DNA of 64,000 nucleotides from Lysobacter sp. CFH 32150 (lineage in GTDB: Bacteria; Pseudomonadota; Gammaproteobacteria; Xanthomonadales; Xanthomonadaceae): the NCBI RefSeq assembly GCF_022758295.1, contig NZ_JALDWJ010000002.1, forward strand, positions 1 to 64,000, read 5' to 3'. How positions within the stretch are numbered: position 1 is the stretch's first letter; each line of letters opens with the position of its first letter. The notes below the pieces were generated by a model. That model was not told where the DNA came from, made no database searches, and saw nothing but the letters and a program-made list of their open reading frames with translations. Shown piece by piece: positions 53,148 through 63,236 of the stretch. A program made the position numbers and the translations under genes.

Positions 53148-54082
53148 TTAGTGGCCCAGTGAAGGCCGGTAGGTCGCTGTCATGTCCTGCGCGCGGATGC
53201 TCTGATCCGTCGTGAAGGTGTTCATGCAGGAGTCGTAGGTGTAATCCATGAAATTCAGGATCGGATCGACGCCACCGCCGGCGCAGGTATCGCGACCCAC
53301 CGGGCAACCGAATGCAGCGCTGGCTCCGGCGGGGTGTCGGCGACGGAATCGCCAGGTGCAGCGCAACCGCCCTGGAAGGTGTGGTACAGGCCGAGGTAGT
53401 GGCCAACTTCGTGGGTGGCGGTGTCGCCCTCGTTGTAATTGGCGGTGGAGCCGCCCGGGAATGAGGAATGCAGCATCACCACGCCGTGGCGGGTGTCGGT
53501 TTCGGCAAATGAATTGGGGAAATAGGCGAAGCCCAGAAGATCGCCCGGTTTGCAACTGTAGATGTTGAGGTTATGTGCCGGGTCGACGGCGAGCGCAGAC
53601 TTCATCGCGCTCTCGACGCCGCTGCGACCGCAACCGTCGAACCAGCGACTGTTGCTAGTGCGGGTAGTGCCGCCGAGGGTGAAGGAGAAGCCACGGCCAG
53701 CGTAGGCATCATTCAATACCTGCATCTGGTCGGCGATCTGGGCATTGGTGACGTTGCCGGTCACGACGCCGTTCTTGCTCTTGGTGACGATATGGAACCA
53801 GACTGGAATGGTGATCGGGCCGACCGCGGACGCCGCCAGCGCGCCGAAATTGGTTTCCTTGCGGAACTGCCGCAGGCCGCGGTCGACGGCATCGCGTTCC
53901 GCCTGCGACGGATCCTTGACGCCGCAGCGCAGGCCGCCGCGCACGGAGCCGTCTTCGTTGCGGATCTTGATGTTGGGCGTAGCCGACTCGCGGATGATCG
54001 GATCGGCGGGTTGTTGGGTTGCGGCGGGAAACGCGGCTACGGCGAGCACGGCGCTGAGCGCCAGGGTCAGGCGTTTGTGCAT
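53148..54082 (-). pseudogene. M43-type secreted metalloprotease, frameshifted copy
   Basis: Sequence related to the intact neighbour at 54241-55185 throughout. It has a signal peptide (MHKRLTLALSAVLAVAAFPAAT), a propeptide and the metzincin zinc site HEVGHYLGLYH with GDSVADTP. Then one base is missing relative to the neighbour, near 53315-53335. Reading stops aligning (EPALHSVARWV) and ends at 53255. The lost C-terminus is intact in another frame (FGCPVGRDTC, NFMDYTYDSCMNTFT, YRPSLGH) to a stop at 53148. M43 proteases need the Met-turn in MDY, so the truncated protein should be inactive. A base-calling error is an alternative. Confidence 0.85.
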
Positions 54083-54197
54083 TGGAGGAACCCCCAAAAA
54101 AAAGCCGCAGGAAGTGCGGCGGGGCAAGAATCGCAGGCCGGGGCCCGGGGTACACGTCGCAGTGCATCAAAAAGCGTAGTGCCAGGGCTTTGCCCAC

Positions 54198-54222
54198 AAA
54201 AACGCCCGGCCGGAGCCGGGCG
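54198..54222 (-). terminator. Terminator of the intact M43 protease copy
   Basis: The same 7-bp stem CGCCCGG (54203-54209) and CCGGGCG (54216-54222), followed on the minus strand by five T. It was duplicated together with the gene. Confidence 0.9.
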
Positions 54223-54240
54223 TGAAAGGAGTACTAGGGT

Positions 54241-55185
54241 TCAATGCCCAAGCGAGGGCTTGTACAGGGCCACGATCTCCTCCATGCGAGCGTCCTGGCC
54301 GCTCGTAAAGGTGTTCATGCAGGAGTCGTAGGTGTAGTCCATGAAGTTGTAGATCGGGTCGACGCCCGCGCTTGGGCAGGTATCCCGGCCGACCGGGCAA
54401 CCGAATGCGGGGCTCTCTTCCGCCGGGGTGTCGGCGACGGAATCGCCGGGTTCGGCGCAGCCGCCCTCGAAGGTATGCGCGAGACCGAGATAATGGCCAA
54501 CCTCGTGGTTGCCCGTGTCGCCTTCGTTGTAATTGGTGGTGGCGCCGTCCGGGAACGAGGAATGCAGCACCACCACACCATGGCGGGTGTCGTTTTCGTC
54601 GAACGAATCCGGGTAATAGGCATATCCCAGGTAGTCGCCTGGTTTGCAGCTGTAGAAATTGAGGTTGTGGGCCGGATCGACCGCCAACGCCGCTTTCATC
54701 GTGGTTTCCGTGCTGTAACGGGCGCAACCGTCGAACCAGCGTCCGTTGTTGGTGCGCGTGGTGCCGCCGTGCGTGAAGGAGAAGCCGCGGCCGGCATAGG
54801 CGTCGTTCAAGACCGCTAGCTGATCGGCGATCTGGGCATCGGTGACGTTGCCGACCAAAGTGGGGTTCTTGCCTTTGGAGGTCTTGGTGACGATGTGGAA
54901 CCACACCGGAATCGTGATCGACCCGTGTGATTCAGCTAACGCAGCAAACGGGCTTTGCTTTCTGAATTCACGCAGGTTGCGTTCGAGGACATCACGCTGC
55001 AGCGGCGTCCGCTGCTTGACGCCACAGCGCAGGCCGGCACGCAGGCTGCCGTCGTCATCGCGGATCTTGATGTTGGGCGCGCTCGGTTCACGGATCACCG
55101 GGTCGCTATTGAACTGCGCAGTTGCAGCGGGAAACACCGCTGCTGCAAGGATCGCGCTGAGCGCGAGGGTCAATGAGCTATGCAT
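54241..55185 (-). CDS. Secreted M43-type (cytophagalysin-like) metalloprotease
   Basis: A 314-residue zinc metalloprotease. It begins with a signal peptide (MHSSLTLALSAILAAAVFPAATA) and a propeptide of about 60 residues, then a catalytic domain starting near ITIPVWFHIVTK. The zinc site is HEVGHYLGLAH with the extended motif HxxGxxH. The calcium/structural part is GGCAEPGDSVADTPAE, and the Met-turn is NFMDYTYDSCMN. Four cysteines surround it. AAGGAGG lies 7 nt before the ATG at 55185. It probably degrades extracellular protein; specificity cannot be told. Its tandem copy downstream is frameshifted. Confidence 0.9.
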   Translation of the reverse strand: MHSSLTLALSAILAAAVFPAATAQFNSDPVIREPSAPNIKIRDDDGSLRAGLRCGVKQRTPLQRDVLERNLREFRKQSPFAALAESHGSITIPVWFHIVTKTSKGKNPTLVGNVTDAQIADQLAVLNDAYAGRGFSFTHGGTTRTNNGRWFDGCARYSTETTMKAALAVDPAHNLNFYSCKPGDYLGYAYYPDSFDENDTRHGVVVLHSSFPDGATTNYNEGDTGNHEVGHYLGLAHTFEGGCAEPGDSVADTPAEESPAFGCPVGRDTCPSAGVDPIYNFMDYTYDSCMNTFTSGQDARMEEIVALYKPSLGH

Positions 55186-55284
55186 GGACAGCCTCCTTGA
55201 CGCCGCCGAAGGTGGGCGGCGGAAAGGCAGCATTGCGCTGCGCTGGTTAGCCGCGTGTGCACGCGGCAGTACATCAAGGGGTAT

Positions 55285-55995
55285 TCAGGCCAGCAGGTCG
55301 CGGAGTCGGTACAACCCCGGGGAACGGCCTATCAGCCTGGCAGCCGCATGCAAGGCGCCGCGCGCGAAGATGTCGCGATTGGTGGCGCGGTGCACCAGCT
55401 CGATGCGCTCACCCATGCCAGTGAACTGGACAGTGTGCTCGCCGACGATATCGCCGGCGCGCAGGCTGGCGTAATGCGGCTTGGCCCCGCTCTGCTCCAC
55501 CGCCGCGCCGAGGCTCAGCGCAGTGCCCGAAGGCGCGTCCTGCTTCTGGGTGTGGTGCGCTTCGACGATGTCGCAGTCCCAACCCGGCAGCGCTCGCGCG
55601 ACGCGTTCGACCAGCTCGGTCAGCACCGCCACGCCCAGGCTGAAATTGGAGGCCCACAATACGGGGATACGTGCAGCAGCAGCCTCGAGCGCAAGCCGCT
55701 GCGCGTCACTGAGCCCCGTGGTGCCCGATACCAGCGCTACGCCGCGCTCGACGCAGAGCGCCAGGATGCCGTCGAAGCCCTCTGGTAGGCTGAAATCGAT
55801 GGCAACATCGAATGCTGGTACGCCGTGCAGTTCGCTGGCGGCGAATTGCGGCACGCCGTCGATCACCCGTTGCCCGACCTTGCGCGAGATCGCGCCGACA
55901 ACGATGCAGTCAGGTTGCTCTGCGCACAGCCGCAACAGGGCCTGGCCCATGCGGCCAGTGGCACCGTGGATCAACACGCGAATGGGAGTCGTCAT
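55285..55995 (-). CDS. dapB: 4-hydroxy-tetrahydrodipicolinate reductase
   Basis: NAD(P)H-dependent step of the lysine/diaminopimelate pathway. The 236-residue protein is about 30 shorter than in E. coli, as usual in xanthomonads. The nucleotide loop is VLIHGATGRMGQALL. The signature EAHHTQKQDAPSGTALSLG, with catalytic His and Lys, is intact. SGTTGLSDAQ and the GERIELVHRATNRDIFARGAL block confirm the family. It stands alone between the protease pair and the DUF1631 gene. Confidence 0.96.
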   Translation of the reverse strand: MTTPIRVLIHGATGRMGQALLRLCAEQPDCIVVGAISRKVGQRVIDGVPQFAASELHGVPAFDVAIDFSLPEGFDGILALCVERGVALVSGTTGLSDAQRLALEAAAARIPVLWASNFSLGVAVLTELVERVARALPGWDCDIVEAHHTQKQDAPSGTALSLGAAVEQSGAKPHYASLRAGDIVGEHTVQFTGMGERIELVHRATNRDIFARGALHAAARLIGRSPGLYRLRDLLA

Positions 55996-56044
55996 CCGTG
56001 CAGGCTAGCGGTAGTCGCCAGTCCCAAACAAGCGCGAAGCACTC

Positions 56045-58198
56045 CTAGGCCGGCACAACACTCGACTGCAGCCGCCCAACCACCTGGTGCAACGCATCCT
56101 CGAATGCGTTGTCGGCACCGCGTAGCTGCACCTTTCCAAGCTTGGCCATGGCAGCCAGTTCTTCCGCCGAGGCGACCAGCACGCGGATGCCGCGGCGGTT
56201 GACGAACAACAGGCGTGAAGAAATCGGGCTGACCCACGACACTTTCGCCGGTTCGACCCGGCCGCTCTCACTGGTCAGCATCAGCCAGGTGCCGATCTCG
56301 AGCGCTCGCATGCGCTCGGCCATCTCGTGATCGAAGTCGAGTTCGCTCTTGTCGGCGACCACGATGATGCCCGGTTCGGGCGCAGGCGCCGCAGGCTGTA
56401 CAAACTGCTCAGGCAGGTGTGCGGCATGTGCGGCCATCTCCTCGCCTGCCGCCACTTGCGCCAGCGTACGCTGGATCGTCGCCAGCGCATCGTCGGCGGC
56501 AGGGCCAGCGCAACCGGAACTGGCGAAGATCTCCAGCAGCGGTTCGCGCTTGAGTGCGGGCAGGAGTTCAGGCGGCGTACCGAGCTCGGCGTGATCGAAG
56601 ACGAACAACACATCCCGCAACGCATGCATCGCTTCGCTGTAACGTGGCGAATCACTGCCCTCGCGCAAGACCACCTGGGTCAGGTGGTGATGGGTGTAAC
56701 GAGTGACGAACTCGTCCAGCACCGGCGGCAACGTGCGTGAATCGCGGTAGACGGCCAGATCGACCGACACGCTCTCACGCGCTTGCTCCAGGCGCTCGCG
56801 GCCACGCTGCGTTTCGGCGGCACGGCGTTCGGCCAGCTCGATGCGCTTGCTGTGCTGCTCCATGAAGGCACGCAGCTCGTGCTCCAGCGTTTCGAAGATC
56901 GCAAGATCCTCGTTGAAGTCGGCGACAAGGCGATCGATGGTCGTGTCGACCCGATCGAGCAGTTCGCGTTCCTGGGGCCCTTCGCCATGGTTGCCTTCGC
57001 AGGCTTCCGCGACCACGTTGAGCAGGCGTCGCGCCGGGTGGCCCTTGTACAGGAACATGCGACGGTCCTTGACCGCCACCTTGACGTACGGCACCAGCAT
57101 GCGGCCGATCTTGCGACGCACGTCGGGTTCGAAATGGCGTTCATCGAGCAGCACGTCGAACAGCATGCCGACCAGGTCGACGGCATCCTCGTCAGTGTTC
57201 GACAGGTTGAGGTTGTCGCCGCCCATGCCGAGGCGACGCGCACCAGCCAGCACTTCGCGACGCAACTGCTCGGCCAGCGACAGCTTGTCGTCGCCGAGGG
57301 CCAGTTGCAGGCTGGGCGGCGGGTCGGGCTGCATCAACGACAGCACCGACATCATTTCGCGCGTCTGCAGGCTCTTGCCGGCTTCCGTGTACTGTCCCGG
57401 CAGCGACGTGGCCACGTTCTGCCGCCACGATTGCAGCAGGCCGATCAGGTTGGAGAACAGCGCCTGGTCCCCGGGTCCGCTCATCGCGAAATCCGAGGCG
57501 ATGGCGTTCGCCACGGCTGCAGTGGCAGCGGTGGCTGGAACTGGAGCCGGTTGCGGCGGCGCCTCGGCACGCTTGGTCGACTTGAGCTGCGGCAGGATGC
57601 CGGCTCCGACCAGAGTCGCGTTCATGCGCTCGTAGAGAGCCGTCAGCGCCGTGCCCAGCTCGCGTTCGAGGAACTTGTACAGAATGATGCGCACGCTGGT
57701 CGAAAGTTCGACTGCATGCAGTGCGGTACGCATGACTTCGGCAAGGCACACCGGACCGGCGGGATTCTCGTCCGCAGCCAGTTCCGGGCGATTGACGAGC
57801 ACTGCGAGTCGCTTTTCGATCAACTCCAGCGCCGGCGCGTGCAGGCGCGTGAGGTTGTCGGCCAGCTGCTCGTTGGCCAGCTGTTCTTCCAGCGCATCAT
57901 CGGCAAGCAGACTGAGCGTGACGTTGTCCGTCTTGACCGATGGCGCCATGCCGCTCAAACGGCGGAAGCCATTGATCAGGGTTTGCTCGAAGCGCTCTGC
58001 GATCTGCGTGCGGGCCCGGCGCAGGTCGCGCAAGGCGGTCAGTTCATGATCAGTGCCATCGAACAGGTAATCGTCCGCCTGGCGCAGGGTCGTTTCCAGC
58101 GCCTTGCCGAGCCCTTCCACCGCCGCGCGCTGCATGGCGCCGATCAGGAGGCCCGGATCGCGCACGCCAAGCGAAGCTGGTTCGTTTGTGGTCATCAT
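56045..58198 (-). CDS. DUF1631 family protein
   Basis: A 717-residue, mostly helical, soluble protein of the DUF1631 family. These are common in Gammaproteobacteria and often mislabelled thymidine phosphorylase. A low-complexity alanine/proline linker (APPQPAPVPATAATAAV) lies near residue 215. Conserved helices lie before and after it. The C-terminus (RMRALEIGTWLMLTSESGRV, then VSWVSPISSRLLFVNRRGI) has a PilZ-like beta pattern, which would suggest cyclic di-GMP binding. The canonical RxxxR motif is not clear, so that is only a suggestion. Function unknown. Confidence 0.8.
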   Translation of the reverse strand: MMTTNEPASLGVRDPGLLIGAMQRAAVEGLGKALETTLRQADDYLFDGTDHELTALRDLRRARTQIAERFEQTLINGFRRLSGMAPSVKTDNVTLSLLADDALEEQLANEQLADNLTRLHAPALELIEKRLAVLVNRPELAADENPAGPVCLAEVMRTALHAVELSTSVRIILYKFLERELGTALTALYERMNATLVGAGILPQLKSTKRAEAPPQPAPVPATAATAAVANAIASDFAMSGPGDQALFSNLIGLLQSWRQNVATSLPGQYTEAGKSLQTREMMSVLSLMQPDPPPSLQLALGDDKLSLAEQLRREVLAGARRLGMGGDNLNLSNTDEDAVDLVGMLFDVLLDERHFEPDVRRKIGRMLVPYVKVAVKDRRMFLYKGHPARRLLNVVAEACEGNHGEGPQERELLDRVDTTIDRLVADFNEDLAIFETLEHELRAFMEQHSKRIELAERRAAETQRGRERLEQARESVSVDLAVYRDSRTLPPVLDEFVTRYTHHHLTQVVLREGSDSPRYSEAMHALRDVLFVFDHAELGTPPELLPALKREPLLEIFASSGCAGPAADDALATIQRTLAQVAAGEEMAAHAAHLPEQFVQPAAPAPEPGIIVVADKSELDFDHEMAERMRALEIGTWLMLTSESGRVEPAKVSWVSPISSRLLFVNRRGIRVLVASAEELAAMAKLGKVQLRGADNAFEDALHQVVGRLQSSVVPA

Positions 58199-58312
58199 CC
58201 TGTGACCAGCGTACCCCGGTATCCGGGACGATCCTATGACCAGACTGCTCCCGTTGCTTGACGCCCGTCAAGAATATGAAGAGACAGTTCTTGTCACAGC
58301 CTGGGCGACCGC
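58199..58312. promoter_or_regulatory. Palindrome-rich spacer upstream of the DUF1631 gene
   Basis: Three small palindromes lie in 114 bp: CCCGGTATCCGGG (58215-58227), CTTGACGCCCGTCAAG (58257-58272, perfect 7-bp arms) and GACAGTTCTTGTC. They lie between dnaJ and the DUF1631 gene. The second could be a repressor operator. The last may form part of the dnaJ terminator. Confidence 0.45.
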
Positions 58313-59437
58313 TCAGGAGACCATGCGGTCCCAGAAACCCTTCACTCCGTCGAGGAAAGTGCTGGACTTGGGCGAATGCTTCCGGGCGCCTTCGCCGACG
58401 AAGGTGGCCTCGAATTTTTCCAGCAACTCGCGCTGTTCCACGGTGAGGTTGATCGGGGTTTCCACCACGACTTTGCAATAGAGATCCCCCGGGGCACGGC
58501 TGCGCACCGACTTGACGCCCTTGTCGCGCAGGCGGAAGACCTTGCCGCTTTGGGTCTCGAACGGAATGCGTAGTTCGACTTCGCCGTCCAGCGTCGGCAC
58601 GCGGATGGTGTCGCCGAGCGCCGCCTGCGAAATGCGGATCGGCACTTCGCAATGCAGGTCGTCGCCATCGCGTTCGAAGATCTCGTGCGGGCGCACGCGG
58701 ACTTCGACGTAGAGGTCGCCTGGCGGCGTGCCGGCGGGTCCAGCTTCGCCCTCGCCCGTCAGGCGGATGCGGTCGCCGTTGTCGACGCCGGCGGGAATCT
58801 TCACCGACAGGATCTTTTCTTCCTCGAGCCGCCCTGCGCCCATGCACGGCTTGCACGGGTTCTTGATGATCTTCCCGCGGCCGCCGCAATGCGGACAGGT
58901 CTGTTGCATCTGGAAGATGCCGCGCTGCATCCGTACCTGCCCACGGCCGTGGCAGGTGCCGCAGGTGTCGAGCTGGCCGTCTTCGGAACCGCTGCCGTTG
59001 CAGTGCTGGCATGAGACCAGCGTGGGGATTTCGATGCGCTTCTCAATGCCGGCGACGGCTTCCTCGAGGTCGAGCTCCATCACGTAGCCGACATCGGCGC
59101 CGCGACGCGGGCCGCCGCGCGCGCCACCGCCAAAGATGTTGCCGAAGATGTCGCCGAAGATGTCGTTGACATCGGCATAACCCGGCCCCCCACCACCGCC
59201 ACCCATGCCGTGCTCGAATGCGGCGTGCCCGTGCGTGTCGTACTGCCGGCGCTTGGTGGCGTCGGACAGCACTTCGTAGGCTTCCTTGCATTCCTTGAAC
59301 GAAGCTTCGGCGGAGTGGTCGCCCGGATTGCGGTCAGGGTGGTACTTCATCGCACAGCGGCGATATGCCTTCTTCAGGTCCTCGTCGGATGCGTTGCGTT
59401 GGACGCCAAGGACTTCGTAGTAATCGCGCTTGCTCAT
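58313..59437 (-). CDS. dnaJ: Chaperone DnaJ
   Basis: Co-chaperone that delivers substrates to DnaK and stimulates its ATPase. The 374-residue protein has the J domain with HPD ([11 protein letters not shown], residues 30-40), a glycine/phenylalanine region and a zinc domain with four CxxCxGxG repeats. The first repeat is CQHCNGSG, followed by [16 protein letters not shown] and CKPCMGAG. The ATG at 59437 is preferred to the extended frame at 59458. dnaK lies 71 bp upstream, separated by a hairpin. Confidence 0.98.
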   Translation of the reverse strand: MSKRDYYEVLGVQRNASDEDLKKAYRRCAMKYHPDRNPGDHSAEASFKECKEAYEVLSDATKRRQYDTHGHAAFEHGMGGGGGGPGYADVNDIFGDIFGNIFGGGARGGPRRGADVGYVMELDLEEAVAGIEKRIEIPTLVSCQHCNGSGSEDGQLDTCGTCHGRGQVRMQRGIFQMQQTCPHCGGRGKIIKNPCKPCMGAGRLEEEKILSVKIPAGVDNGDRIRLTGEGEAGPAGTPPGDLYVEVRVRPHEIFERDGDDLHCEVPIRISQAALGDTIRVPTLDGEVELRIPFETQSGKVFRLRDKGVKSVRSRAPGDLYCKVVVETPINLTVEQRELLEKFEATFVGEGARKHSPKSSTFLDGVKGFWDRMVS

Positions 59438-59463
59438 GGACCTCGTACCACTCCCCAAAACAA

Positions 59464-59487
59464 CGGGCAGGCGCGTTGGCCTGCCCG
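59464..59487 (-). terminator. Hairpin between dnaK and dnaJ
   Basis: CGGGCAGGC (59464-59472) and GCCTGCCCG (59479-59487) form a perfect 9-bp stem. On the minus strand it is followed by TTGTTTT. It may partly end transcription so that less dnaJ than dnaK is made. Confidence 0.75.
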
Positions 59488-59508
59488 AGCTGTCACTACC
59501 TTAGTCGA

Positions 59509-61431
<1,923 letters not shown>

Positions 61432-61503
61432 GGTGTTGCTCCCTCTCCAAATCTTTTGTCTGGTGGCGCGCCAAACTGACTAGAGCCTGGCGCCGATGTG
61501 CGT

Positions 61504-61532
61504 TATCTGGGGCTCATGCCCGGTGGTTCAAG
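61504..61532 (-). promoter_or_regulatory. Sigma-32 heat-shock promoter of dnaK
   Basis: On the minus strand CTTGAA (61532-61527) and CCCCAGATA (61512-61504) are 14 nt apart, matching the sigma-32 consensus CTTGAAA-N11-16-CCCCATNT. It starts directly after the grpE stop codon. The predicted leader is about 65 nt. Confidence 0.75.
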
Positions 61533-61534
61533 GC

Positions 61535-62056
61535 TTAGTCGTGCCTGGCGACGACCACCAACGCGGGGCGCAGCAATCGTTCGTTCAGCACGTAGCCCTT
61601 CTGGAACACCTGCGCGACCGAGCCCGGCGGCAAGCCATCCGCCTCGATCATGCTCATGGCTTGATGGCGCTCGGGGTCGAAACTGTCGCCGGGCGCCGGC
61701 ACCACTTCGACCAAGCCGTTGCTCTCCGCGATGCGATGCAGTTGGCGCAGGGTGAGCTCCATGCCCTCGCGCAGCGGGTCGGCTTGCGGCGCGACCGCGA
61801 GGCCGGCTTCGAGGCTGTCGAACAGCGGCAGCAGCTCGCTGAGCAGGCGTTCGTTGGCGAATTTGCGCGCGGTATCGATCTCGCGCGCCAGGCGCTTGCG
61901 CTGGTTGTCGAGGTCGGCGCGTTCGCGCAGCGCCTCGGCGCGTAGTTGTTCGAGTTCGCCCTTGAGGGCTTCGATCTGTTCGATCAGTGGGTTGTCGCCG
62001 GCCAACGTGGCGTCGGCATCCTGCATGGGTTCGTTGGTCATTCTTCCAGCATCCAT
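61535..62056 (-). CDS. grpE: Nucleotide exchange factor GrpE
   Basis: Releases ADP from DnaK. The 173-residue protein has a long N-terminal coiled coil ([20 protein letters not shown], then [13 protein letters not shown]) and a C-terminal beta domain ([16 protein letters not shown]). Two start codons are possible: ATG at 62056 and ATG at 62041, 15 bp apart. Neither has a strong Shine-Dalgarno sequence; the upstream one is given. hrcA lies 42 bp upstream on the same strand. Confidence 0.96.
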   Translation of the reverse strand: MDAGRMTNEPMQDADATLAGDNPLIEQIEALKGELEQLRAEALRERADLDNQRKRLAREIDTARKFANERLLSELLPLFDSLEAGLAVAPQADPLREGMELTLRQLHRIAESNGLVEVVPAPGDSFDPERHQAMSMIEADGLPPGSVAQVFQKGYVLNERLLRPALVVVARHD

Positions 62057-62098
62057 CCGCGGCCACCGTGCCGCCCTGGGGACTGGTATTAGGGCCTG

Positions 62099-63160
62099 CT
62101 ACCCGTCTTTCAAGGCCGGCGCCTTCAGGGCCGCCCCGAGGACATCCGCCGCCGCCTGTACCACCGGGATGATCCTGTCGTAGGCCATGCGGGTCGGCCC
62201 GATCACGCCCAACACGCCCAGCACCTGGCCGCCGGCCATGTATGGGGCCGTCACCAGTGAAACGCCTTCGAGCGGCGCCAGCCCGGTCTCTTCGCCAATG
62301 AAAATGCGCACGCCGGGCGCGCGCAGGGTGCGTTCCAGCAACTGCAGGATCTCGCGTTTACGGGCGAAGGCTTCGAACAGTTCGCGGAGGCGGTCGAGAT
62401 CGGACAGCTCCTGCACCCCCATCAGTCGGGTCTGCCCGGCCAGCACCATGTCGTCGCCGGCGGGGGCCAGGGCTTGCTCGGCCAGCTCGACCGTATGCGC
62501 CAGCAGGATTTCCATCTCGCTACGCGCTGCCTGCAACTCACGCACGAGGGTGGTGCGGATCTCGGACAACGGCAGACCGGCGAAATGATGGTTGAGGTAA
62601 TTGGCGACTCGCTCGAGTTCGCCGGCGTCGTAGGCGCGGCGGGTCTGGATGATCCGGTTCTGCACATCGTTGTCGGCGAACACCAGGATCGCCAGCACCC
62701 GCTGTGCGTCCAGCGGCACGAAATCGATATGACGGAACGCGAACTGCTCCCGCCGCGGCACGCTGACTACCCCGACGAAATGGGTCATCGCCGACAGAAG
62801 TTCCGACGCGCTGCCGAGCAACGCCTGGGTACCGGACCCCGCCGGCAACTCGTGCTTCAGTCGCGCCAGCTCACCTTCCGGCAGTGGCCGCACCTGCAAC
62901 AGGGAATCGACGAACACCCGGTACCCCTGCGCAGTGGGTATCCGCCCGGCCGAGGTATGTGGCGAGCTGAGCAGGCCAACGTCTTCGAGGTCGGCGAGGA
63001 TGTTGCGGATCGTCGCCGGACTGACGTCGAGGCCTGCATGTTTGGCCAATGTCTGCGACCCGACCGGTTCACCGTCGCGGATATAACGCGCGATCAGCGT
63101 GCGCAGCAGCTGACGAGCGCGGGGGTCCAAGGGCTTGTCGTCGGCGAAGACACGGCTCAT
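62099..63160 (-). CDS. hrcA: Heat-inducible transcription repressor HrcA
   Basis: Repressor that binds CIRCE. The 353-residue protein has an N-terminal winged helix (LDPRARQLLRTLIARYIRDG, then ATIRNILADLEDVGLL), a GAF-like middle and the C-terminal motif GVIGPTRMAYDRIIPVV. No CIRCE element was seen before hrcA, grpE, dnaK or dnaJ, so its targets probably lie elsewhere (groESL, for example). A promoter 6 nt before the ATG predicts a leaderless mRNA. Confidence 0.96.
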   Translation of the reverse strand: MSRVFADDKPLDPRARQLLRTLIARYIRDGEPVGSQTLAKHAGLDVSPATIRNILADLEDVGLLSSPHTSAGRIPTAQGYRVFVDSLLQVRPLPEGELARLKHELPAGSGTQALLGSASELLSAMTHFVGVVSVPRREQFAFRHIDFVPLDAQRVLAILVFADNDVQNRIIQTRRAYDAGELERVANYLNHHFAGLPLSEIRTTLVRELQAARSEMEILLAHTVELAEQALAPAGDDMVLAGQTRLMGVQELSDLDRLRELFEAFARKREILQLLERTLRAPGVRIFIGEETGLAPLEGVSLVTAPYMAGGQVLGVLGVIGPTRMAYDRIIPVVQAAADVLGAALKAPALKDG

Positions 63161-63166
63161 GCACCG

Positions 63167-63195
63167 GATATAAGCCCCCGGGGCATCGCACGCAA
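63167..63195 (-). promoter_or_regulatory. hrcA promoter, predicted leaderless
   Basis: TTGCGT (63195-63190), a 17-nt spacer and TATATC (63172-63167) on the minus strand end 6 nt before the hrcA ATG. Confidence 0.55.
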
Positions 63196-63199
63196 GCGC

Positions 63200-63228
63200 T
63201 TGGTCGTTTCACCGCGGCACGGCACAAT
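63200..63228 (+). promoter_or_regulatory. recN promoter, predicted almost leaderless
   Basis: TTGGTC (63200-63205), a 17-nt spacer and CACAAT (63223-63228) end 8 nt before the recN ATG. It lies back to back with the hrcA promoter. I saw no LexA box with the usual CTG-N10-CAG form. Confidence 0.4.
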
Positions 63229-63236
63229 CGCTGCGC

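Noticed and set aside
61432-61534. CIRCE element before dnaK
   Set aside because: No TTAGCACTC/GAGTGCTAA arms are present; the only regulatory match is the sigma-32 promoter.
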